From DATDVT01 sp035289905 (GTDB lineage: Archaea > Nanobdellota > Nanobdellia > SCGC-AAA011-G17 > GW2011-AR18): 10,937 nt of DNA. The notes under the pieces were generated by a model. The model was given only the letters and a program-made list of their open reading frames with translations, made no database searches and was not told the origin of the DNA. Made by a program: the position numbers and the translations under genes. Positions within the stretch are counted from its first letter, which is position 1, and each line of letters starts with the position of its first letter. The DNA lies in NCBI GenBank assembly GCA_035289905.1, contig DATDVT010000009.1, forward strand, positions 1 through 10,937, written 5' to 3'. Shown here in pieces: positions 6,900-10,937 of the stretch.

Positions 6900-7166
6900 A
6901 TGGATAGCAAGGATTTAGGAATACCGATTCATGGTTTTAGCCAAGAACTTTTTTTAGATGTTTATGAATTTTTAAGATGTGTTAGCCCAAGAAGATATTA
7001 TGCTCATAAATTGTTAGATTATTTACAATACAGGGGGCATGATTTAGATTATTGGGATGCAAGACGGCTACAATTAGTAATAAGTTTGGATAATAGATTT
7101 AATTGCCCAGCAACAAAACCAAGAACTGAGTTTTATAAACAAAATTCTAGAAAGATTAAGTGTTGA
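6900..7166 (+). CDS. Hypothetical 88-residue soluble protein
   Basis: I do not recognise this protein. It is soluble and mostly helical in character, rich in aromatic and charged residues. Notable stretches are LFLDVYEFLRC (17-27), RRYYAHKLLDYLQYRG (31-46) and YWDARRLQLVISLDNRF (51-67), with a basic C-terminus ending RKIKC. Cysteines are C27, C69 and C88, with no CxxC, so a zinc site is not obvious. TTTAAATT at 6868-6875 is about 28 bases before the ATG and could be its TATA box, overlapping the trmY stop. It has no Shine-Dalgarno site. The codon use matches its neighbours, and the composition (many D, R, Y) is unlike chance T-rich translation, so it is probably a real gene. It sits between trmY and the cysteine desulfurase with its own spacing on both sides. 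Confidence 0.62.
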   Translation: MDSKDLGIPIHGFSQELFLDVYEFLRCVSPRRYYAHKLLDYLQYRGHDLDYWDARRLQLVISLDNRFNCPATKPRTEFYKQNSRKIKC

Positions 7167-7182
7167 AACTATTTAGAATAAC

Positions 7183-7191
7183 TTTTTATAT
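7183..7191 (+). promoter_or_regulatory. TATA box for the cysteine desulfurase gene
   Basis: TTTTTATAT is centred 25 bases before the ATG at 7212. No Shine-Dalgarno sequence precedes the ATG, so a leaderless mRNA is expected and the gene is probably transcribed on its own. Confidence 0.55.
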
Positions 7192-7211
7192 TTTTGTACT
7201 TTTGAACTTAT

Positions 7212-8366
7212 ATGAATATTAGTAAAATCAGAGAAGATTTTAGTATTTTTAATAAAAAAATTAGTGAAAAATCTATTATTTATTTAGATTCAGCTTGTAT
7301 GTCTTTAAAACCAAGGCAGGTTGTTGATAAAATTAATGAATATTATAATAATTATCCTACTTGTGGTGGGAGGAGTTCATACAAATTAGCTAAAGAAGTA
7401 GTGGATAGTGTTGAAGAAACCAGAAGATTAGTCAAAAAATTTATTAACGCGAGATACGAAGAAGAAATTATTTTTAATAGAAATACTACCGAAGGGATTA
7501 ATTTAATAGCCAAAAATTTTGATAATGTTTTAATAACTGATAGAGAACATAATAGTAATTTAATTCCTTGGAAAAATAAAATTATAGTGAACAGTAAAAA
7601 AGATTTTACTTTTGATTTTGAAGATTATCAGAAGAAAATTAAAGGAATTAAGTTAGTTAGTTTTGTTTGGACGAGTAATTTAGATGGTTATACTTTGCCT
7701 GTAAGAGAAATTATCAAAATTGCACACGAAAATAATTCTTTGGTTTTATTGGATGCAGCACAAGAGGTACCACATAAGGAAGTAGATGTAAAAAAATTAG
7801 GGGTGGATTTTTTAGCTTTTTCTGGACACAAAATGTTAGGTCCAACTGGTGTAGGTATTCTTTATGGTAAAAAAGATTTGTTACAAAATTTGAAACCTTT
7901 AATTTTGGGAGGTGGAACTGTTTACGATTCAACCTATAACTCTTATAAGCTAGAAGGATTACCTAAAAAATTTGAAGCTGGATTACAGGATTATGCAGGG
8001 ATAATTGGCTTTTCTGAAGCTATAAAATATTTAGGCAAATATATTAACGATTTAAAAGTTCATGAAAGAAACCTAGTCAAATACTTATATGATAATTTAG
8101 ATATTGAGCGAGTTGGAGTTGATAATTTTGAATTAAATTCTGGAATTTTTAATTTTAATTTAAAAGGGATGGATAGTCATGAGGTGGCTATTATGTTAGA
8201 CAGTATAAATAATATTTGTGTTAGGTCTGGAGCGCACTGTGTTCATAGTTGGTTTAATCAACATAATATTAAAGGAAGTGTTAGGGCTTCTATGTATTTA
8301 TATAATAACCTAGAAGATATGGAAGAATTAGTTAAGACAGTGAATAATATAAAAAAAATAATTTAA
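7212..8366 (+). CDS. sufS: Cysteine desulfurase, SufS/Csd type (class V aminotransferase)
   Basis: A PLP enzyme that removes sulfur from L-cysteine as an enzyme-bound persulfide, giving alanine. At 384 residues it is slightly shorter than the roughly 405 of bacterial SufS. Group II features in order: IYLDSACMSLKP (23-34), FNRNTTEGINLIA (88-100), EHNSNLIPW (112-120, H113 stacks on PLP), LLDAAQEVPHKEVDV (179-193, D181 pairs with the pyridine nitrogen), SGHKMLGPTGVGILYG (204-219, K207 the Schiff-base lysine), FEAGLQDYAGIIG (254-266) and RSGAHCVHSWF (338-348) with catalytic C343 in the short loop typical of SufS. No SufB, SufC, SufD, SufU, IscU or thiolation gene is adjacent, so the sulfur acceptor cannot be named; Fe-S assembly and tRNA thiolation are both possible. 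Its stop overlaps, tail to tail, the stop of the minus-strand secreted protein. Confidence 0.9.
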   Translation: MNISKIREDFSIFNKKISEKSIIYLDSACMSLKPRQVVDKINEYYNNYPTCGGRSSYKLAKEVVDSVEETRRLVKKFINARYEEEIIFNRNTTEGINLIAKNFDNVLITDREHNSNLIPWKNKIIVNSKKDFTFDFEDYQKKIKGIKLVSFVWTSNLDGYTLPVREIIKIAHENNSLVLLDAAQEVPHKEVDVKKLGVDFLAFSGHKMLGPTGVGILYGKKDLLQNLKPLILGGGTVYDSTYNSYKLEGLPKKFEAGLQDYAGIIGFSEAIKYLGKYINDLKVHERNLVKYLYDNLDIERVGVDNFELNSGIFNFNLKGMDSHEVAIMLDSINNICVRSGAHCVHSWFNQHNIKGSVRASMYLYNNLEDMEELVKTVNNIKKII

Positions 8367-8857
8367 AAGTATTGATAACCAAACCAAGAAGTGATTATAT
8401 TACCTAAGGCTACTGCTCTTTGAATAATCTTTCCTGTTATTGTTCTATCTTTTGATAGTTCAATCCCAGTTATTTTTTCTGCTGCACTAGTAAATATCTC
8501 TCCTTTCCATGTTTTTGGTTCTAAAACAATATTATCTTTATTTTGTTGTATCTTTAGTTTTATTTCTTCTTGATTTTTTATAGGAAGAATTTCTTCTATT
8601 AGAGATAAGGTTGTCTTTAGTTCTAAATCATAATTTTCTATTGGTTCTATAATTGTTAAACCATCTATGTCTAATTGTACGTAAATTCTTTCTTCTGTGT
8701 CTGTTGTGACTATTCTTCCAGTTATAGGTAATATTCTTTTTGTATATTCTGGTACTTGAATCTGATTTTCTATTATTCCTTTTTCTATTGTTTCTTGTAA
8801 AGAAGCAGTTACAGTTGTTGCTAATAAGATTATTATTATTAATATTAAACTTTTCAT
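8363..8857 (-). CDS. Small secreted protein with repeated ITG motifs
   Basis: A 164-residue predicted exported protein of unknown function. Residues 1-18 form a signal peptide (MKS, run of I and L, TTVTA just before S19). No further transmembrane helix is seen. ITG occurs three times, each followed by a short aliphatic stretch: PITGRIV (44-50), KITGIEL (128-134) and TITGKII (139-145). The C-terminus is amphipathic and aromatic (ITSWFGYQYF, 155-164). The middle (about 52-115) is likely beta-rich and charged. There are no cysteines. The ATG at 8857 is about 26 bases from a TATA box that it appears to share with the divergent DUF357 gene. The stop codon overlaps the desulfurase stop. It could be cell-surface associated like the protein at 1231, which has a similar SITGNVVG next to its membrane anchor. 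Confidence 0.78.
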   Translation of the reverse strand: MKSLILIIIILLATTVTASLQETIEKGIIENQIQVPEYTKRILPITGRIVTTDTEERIYVQLDIDGLTIIEPIENYDLELKTTLSLIEEILPIKNQEEIKLKIQQNKDNIVLEPKTWKGEIFTSAAEKITGIELSKDRTITGKIIQRAVALGNIITSWFGYQYF

Positions 8858-8878
8858 AATTTATTCATCATATAAAAA

Positions 8879-8886
8879 TTTATAAA
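8879..8886. promoter_or_regulatory. Palindromic TATA box shared by two divergent genes
   Basis: TTTATAAA is its own reverse complement. Its centre is about 25.5 bases from the ATG of the minus-strand secreted protein and 27.5 bases from the ATG of the plus-strand DUF357 gene. Both distances suit a leaderless archaeal start. No equally well placed separate box is seen for either gene in the 52-base gap, so this one element may serve both directions. Confidence 0.55.
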
Positions 8887-8909
8887 GTTTATTATTATAC
8901 TAAAATATA

Positions 8910-9194
8910 ATGATTAAAGAAGATAAATTACAGAAGTATTTTAATATAACCTCTAAAGCATTAAAAAAAATAAAAATAATTGATGAAAATTTTGAAATAA
9001 ATTCTAAAAAAATAGCCGAGGATTTTTTAGATATGGCTCAAAGATATTTTGATGATGCTAAACATTTTTATGAAAAAGGAGACAAAGACACTGCTTTTGC
9101 TGCATTAAATTATGCTCATGGCTGGTTAGATGCAGGTGTTAGGTTGGGTATTTTCGATGTAGATGGTGATGATCAGTTGTTTGTTTTGAAATAA
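8910..9194 (+). CDS. DUF357 family protein
   Basis: A 94-residue archaeal protein recognised as DUF357, whose role is unknown. The family pattern is clear in the second half: DFLDMAQRYFDDAKHFYEKG (38-57), then DTAFAALNYAHGWLDAGVRLG (60-80), ending FDVDGDDQLFVLK. It is predicted all-helical and soluble, resembling helical-hairpin proteins related to HEPN/TPR-like bundles in general shape only. The length is full for the family. The ATG at 8910 is supported by the TATA box 27 bases upstream, shared with the divergent secreted-protein gene, and there is no Shine-Dalgarno site. The following VOC gene starts 44 bases later with its own promoter-like sequence. Confidence 0.85.
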   Translation: MIKEDKLQKYFNITSKALKKIKIIDENFEINSKKIAEDFLDMAQRYFDDAKHFYEKGDKDTAFAALNYAHGWLDAGVRLGIFDVDGDDQLFVLK

Positions 9195-9195
9195 A

Positions 9196-9204
9196 TTTTA
9201 TATA
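9196..9204 (+). promoter_or_regulatory. TATA box for the VOC-family gene
   Basis: TTTTATATA follows directly after the DUF357 stop codon. A start of transcription about 26 bases on (near 9226) would give a short leader beginning at or just before the strong Shine-Dalgarno sequence. Confidence 0.45.
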
Positions 9205-9225
9205 CTGCTCGGTATTTTAAGCCAT

Positions 9226-9232
9226 GGAGGTG
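9226..9232 (+). promoter_or_regulatory. Strong Shine-Dalgarno site for the VOC-family gene
   Basis: GGAGGTG, the fullest Shine-Dalgarno match in the window, lies 6 bases before the ATG at 9239 and fixes that start. An ATG at 9224 opens a four-codon frame (ATG GAG GTG TAT TAA) that stops directly against the real start; it is probably incidental. Confidence 0.75.
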
Positions 9233-9238
9233 TATTAA

Positions 9239-9601
9239 ATGGGATGTAAAATTTGTCATTTTGAGATACCAGTAAATAATATTGAAAAGGCCAAGACTTT
9301 TTATGAAGAGCTTTTTGGTTGGAAAATTGAAAGGATGCCTATGGGTGAAAAAGAGTATTTTTCTATAGATACTGGTGATGATTTAAAAGGGGGTTTAATG
9401 AAGAAAATGATGCCCGAGCATGTTCCAATAAATTATATTTTAGTATCTAACGTTGATGAATATTCTAAGAAATGTGAAAATTTAGGTGGAAAAGTTGTTA
9501 TGGAGAAGACTGCAGTACCTACTATGGGTTATTTTGTTATTTGCATTGATCCAAGTGGAAATTGTATTGGTTTATGGGAGATAGATAATCAAGCTTGTTA
9601 A
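9239..9601 (+). CDS. VOC superfamily (glyoxalase/dioxygenase-like fold) protein
   Basis: A 120-residue protein with the vicinal-oxygen-chelate fold. HFEIPVNNIEKAKTFYEELF (7-26) and GW after it is the usual opening of this family, and ICIDPSGNCIGLWEID (101-116) the usual close, with a second beta-alpha-beta unit around 65-90 (YILVSNVDEYSKKCENLGGK). Candidate metal ligands are H7 and E114, but the set is not conserved enough by eye to assign an activity, and many members of this subgroup have no known substrate. C3 and C6 form a CxxC at the N-terminus, an uncommon addition. It is the only gene here with a full Shine-Dalgarno site just upstream, which may hint at a different origin; this is weak evidence. 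Confidence 0.85.
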   Translation: MGCKICHFEIPVNNIEKAKTFYEELFGWKIERMPMGEKEYFSIDTGDDLKGGLMKKMMPEHVPINYILVSNVDEYSKKCENLGGKVVMEKTAVPTMGYFVICIDPSGNCIGLWEIDNQAC

Positions 9602-9631
9602 AACCTAGATAATATATAAAAGAACAATAAC

Positions 9632-9638
9632 TTTAAAA
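9632..9638 (+). promoter_or_regulatory. Possible TATA box for pyrH
   Basis: TTTAAAA is centred about 27 bases before the ATG at 9662, fitting a leaderless start. Two further TATA-like stretches occur in this 60-base gap (ATATATAAAA near 9612-9621 and TTTATAAAT at 9650-9658), so the choice is uncertain. Confidence 0.35.
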
Positions 9639-9661
9639 TCTATAATTTTTTTATAAATATT

Positions 9662-10336
9662 ATGAAAGTAGTTATCTCTTTAGGAGGATCATTGATAATT
9701 CCTGATAAAATAGATGTTATCTATTTAAGAAAATTTTCTAAATTTATTAAGCACTTTGTTAAAAAAAATAATCAAGTAGTTATTGTTTGTGGAGGAGGAA
9801 AAACAGCTAGAAAATATATTAAAGATGTTAAAAAAAGTAAATATGATTTTGAAAGTTTGGTTGGAATTGAAAGTACGAAATTAAATTCAGCTTTAGTTGC
9901 TTCTTATTTTAATAGTTTTAGTTTAGTTCCAAATAGTTTAGAAGAAGTTAAAAAAAATTTAGTTAAAAATAAGGTTGTTTGTGTAGGTGCTTTAGGATTT
10001 CAACCAGAAATGACAAGTGATGGTGATGCTGCTCAAATCGTTGATTATTTAAAAGCTGATTTTTTTATTAATATGACAAATGTTAGAGGTTTATATGATA
10101 AGGATCCTAAAAAGTATAAGAATGCTAAATTTATTTCTATGATTAGTTTTAAGGACTTTTTTAAAACAGTTAAAAAATTAAAGTATACCCCTGGGCAACA
10201 TTTTGTTTTAGATCAATATGCTGCTAATTTAGTTTGTAAAAAAAGGATAAAAACAATAATTCTAAACAGTAATTTAAAGAATTTAAATGCTTGTTTAAAA
10301 GGTAAACCATTTGTTGGAACGGTTATAAATGATTAA
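9662..10336 (+). CDS. pyrH: UMP kinase, archaeal type
   Basis: Phosphorylates UMP to UDP in pyrimidine nucleotide synthesis. A member of the amino acid kinase fold, 224 residues, the normal length of the compact archaeal enzyme. Motifs in order: SLGGSLIIP (6-14) for phosphate binding, VCGGGKTARKYI (42-53), GIESTKLNSALVA (68-80), GFQPEMTSDGDAAQIVDYL (112-130), where the TSDGDAA segment corresponds to the TTD.vAa motif of archaeal UMPK, then NMTNVRGLYDKDPKK (137-151) and GQHFVLDQYAANL (178-190) for nucleotide binding. It overlaps the AK6-like kinase by 8 bases, so the two nucleotide kinases are coupled. Glutamate or aspartate kinases share the fold but not this length and motif set. Confidence 0.9.
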   Translation: MKVVISLGGSLIIPDKIDVIYLRKFSKFIKHFVKKNNQVVIVCGGGKTARKYIKDVKKSKYDFESLVGIESTKLNSALVASYFNSFSLVPNSLEEVKKNLVKNKVVCVGALGFQPEMTSDGDAAQIVDYLKADFFINMTNVRGLYDKDPKKYKNAKFISMISFKDFFKTVKKLKYTPGQHFVLDQYAANLVCKKRIKTIILNSNLKNLNACLKGKPFVGTVIND

Positions 10337-10763
10337 AGTTATCGCTATTACAGGAATACCAGGAACAGGTAAAACCTACTTAGCCAAAAAAATAGCTAAA
10401 CATTTTAATTATCAATATATTAATGTTAAAAAATTATTAAAAAAGAATAATTTACTAATTAATTATGATTTTAAAGCTAAAACTTATAATGTTGATGTTA
10501 AAAAAATGAATAAATTATTGATTGCTTTGATTAAAAAGAGTAAAAATAATTTAGTTATTGATTCACATCTTGCTCATTATTTGCCTAAAAAATACGTTAA
10601 CCTTTGTATTGTTTGTAAATGTGATTTGAAAGAATTAAAAAAAAGATTAGTTAAAAGGGGCTATTCTAAGCAAAAGATTAGGGAAAATTTAGATGCTGAG
10701 ATTTTTGATGTTTGTTACATAGAAGCTGTTGAAAGAAAACATAAGGTAGTCACTTATAAGTAA
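10329..10763 (+). CDS. AK6/Fap7-like adenylate kinase, short C-terminus
   Basis: A P-loop kinase of the AK6/Fap7 group, which acts as an adenylate kinase/ATPase and in eukaryotes and archaea is tied to small-ribosomal-subunit maturation through protein uS11. The Walker A motif is GIPGTGKT (9-16). VIDSHLAHYLP (76-86) is the AK6-type second motif, and RLVKRGYSKQKIRENLDAEI (106-125) is the LID-region signature. At 144 residues it is shorter than the usual 170-180: the sequence ends soon after ERKHKVVTYK, where relatives continue for roughly 30 residues. The DNA beyond the stop shows no continuation in another frame, and a promoter begins there, so it looks naturally short rather than freshly frameshifted. 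The first base of its ATG lies within the last codons of pyrH. Confidence 0.85.
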   Translation: MIKVIAITGIPGTGKTYLAKKIAKHFNYQYINVKKLLKKNNLLINYDFKAKTYNVDVKKMNKLLIALIKKSKNNLVIDSHLAHYLPKKYVNLCIVCKCDLKELKKRLVKRGYSKQKIRENLDAEIFDVCYIEAVERKHKVVTYK

Positions 10764-10767
10764 TTAC

Positions 10768-10781
10768 AAACCGAAAGGTTT
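10768..10781 (+). repeat. Inverted repeat AAACC-GAAA-GGTTT
   Basis: A perfect 5-base stem with a GAAA loop, 4 bases after the AK6-like stop region and followed by a T-run (10790-10796). In RNA this would be a small GNRA-capped hairpin and might help end the pyrH transcript. It also coincides with the BRE and first bases of the next TATA box, so it may simply be promoter sequence. Confidence 0.4.
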
Positions 10782-10786
10782 AAATA
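10773..10786 (+). promoter_or_regulatory. Strong BRE/TATA promoter
   Basis: GAAAGG followed by TTTAAATA is the best match in the window to an archaeal BRE plus TATA box. Transcription is expected about 26 bases beyond the TATA centre, near 10809, where an ATG is found. It would drive the gene that runs off the right edge. Confidence 0.65.
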
Positions 10787-10868
10787 CTTGTTTTTTAAAA
10801 AAATATATATGAATAGCCAAAATTATGGGTTTATTAAAGTAGGATTATTCTAGATCTATATACTAAAA

Positions 10869-10937
10869 ATGGTTTTAAAAGAAAGCGAAAAATTTCACCT
10901 TGAGAATCTTTTGTTACAGGTTAGAATGAGAGAATAT
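10869..10937 (+). CDS. Start of an unidentified gene (C-terminus outside window)
   Basis: An open frame of 23 codons from ATG 10869 to the window edge, beginning MVLKESEKFHLENLL and ending VRMREY. It is charged and helix-prone, too short to assign. The same frame is open back to an ATG at 10809 except for one TAG at 10851, so the true start is uncertain. The strong promoter at 10773-10786 would give a leader of about 60 bases to this ATG, unlike the leaderless first genes elsewhere in the window. Confidence 0.45.
   Translation, partial: MVLKESEKFHLENLLLQVRMREY

Noticed and set aside
7714..7932. Minus-strand open frame of 72 codons
   Set aside because: It lies inside the desulfurase gene, over its conserved PLP-lysine region, and shows no protein-like motif of its own.
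10764..10810. Frameshift continuation of the AK6-like kinase
   Set aside because: The other frames after the stop do not resemble the C-terminus of AK6 proteins, and the sequence is promoter-like.
10851..10853. TAG read as pyrrolysine
   Set aside because: Nothing in the window suggests pyrrolysine use, and an ATG shortly downstream offers a simpler start. Kept only as one of several options in the finding.
1..10937. tRNA, rRNA, CRISPR array, transposon or toxin-antitoxin/defence genes
   Set aside because: No gap is long enough or shows cloverleaf-like, repeat-spacer or terminal-inverted-repeat structure, and no encoded protein resembles a transposase, nuclease or known defence family.

Overview
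The window is strongly AT-rich and reads as a chromosomal segment of a small-genome archaeon, most likely of the DPANN group (Woesearchaeota/Pacearchaeota-like). The evidence is a TrmY-type tRNA pseudouridine-54 methyltransferase, a DUF357 protein, an archaeal-type UMP kinase, an AK6/Fap7-like kinase and an ADP-forming acyl-CoA synthetase alpha subunit. TATA boxes also lie about 25-28 bases upstream of many first-gene start codons, as expected for leaderless archaeal transcripts. The lineage call is inference; no rRNA or tRNA gene is visible to confirm it.

Layout. Positions 1-1152 (minus) hold the N-terminal 384 codons of a bacterial-type threonyl-tRNA synthetase without a TGS domain. Divergent from it, 1231-4309 (plus) holds a membrane-anchored surface protein with Ig-like domains, followed 7 bases later by the acyl-CoA synthetase alpha subunit. 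Positions 4355-5795 carry a PAS plus winged-helix regulator that overlaps a MinD/ParA-family ATPase. After a 140-base AT-rich gap, 5936-6872 is a tightly overlapping group: a possible 34-residue membrane microprotein, a two-helix membrane protein and trmY. An unrecognised 88-residue protein (6900-7166) and a SufS-type cysteine desulfurase (7212-8366) follow. The desulfurase meets tail to tail, with overlapping stop codons, a small secreted protein on the minus strand (8363-8857). That secreted gene and the DUF357 gene (8910-9194) diverge from what looks like one shared palindromic TATA box. The right end has a VOC/glyoxalase-fold protein (9239-9601), pyrH overlapping an AK6-like kinase (9662-10763), and a strong promoter before a gene that runs off the edge.

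The window is mostly housekeeping (tRNA charging and modification, pyrimidine nucleotide kinase, sulfur mobilisation, CoA-thioester energy metabolism) interleaved with lineage-specific surface and membrane proteins. First genes appear leaderless, while several internal operon genes have Shine-Dalgarno-like sequences. I see no defence system, mobile element, CRISPR array or RNA gene. The less explained parts are the PAS-wHTH/MinD pair, the small-membrane-protein/trmY group, an ITG-type motif shared by the two secreted proteins, the shared divergent TATA box, and the interrupted reading frame behind the last promoter.
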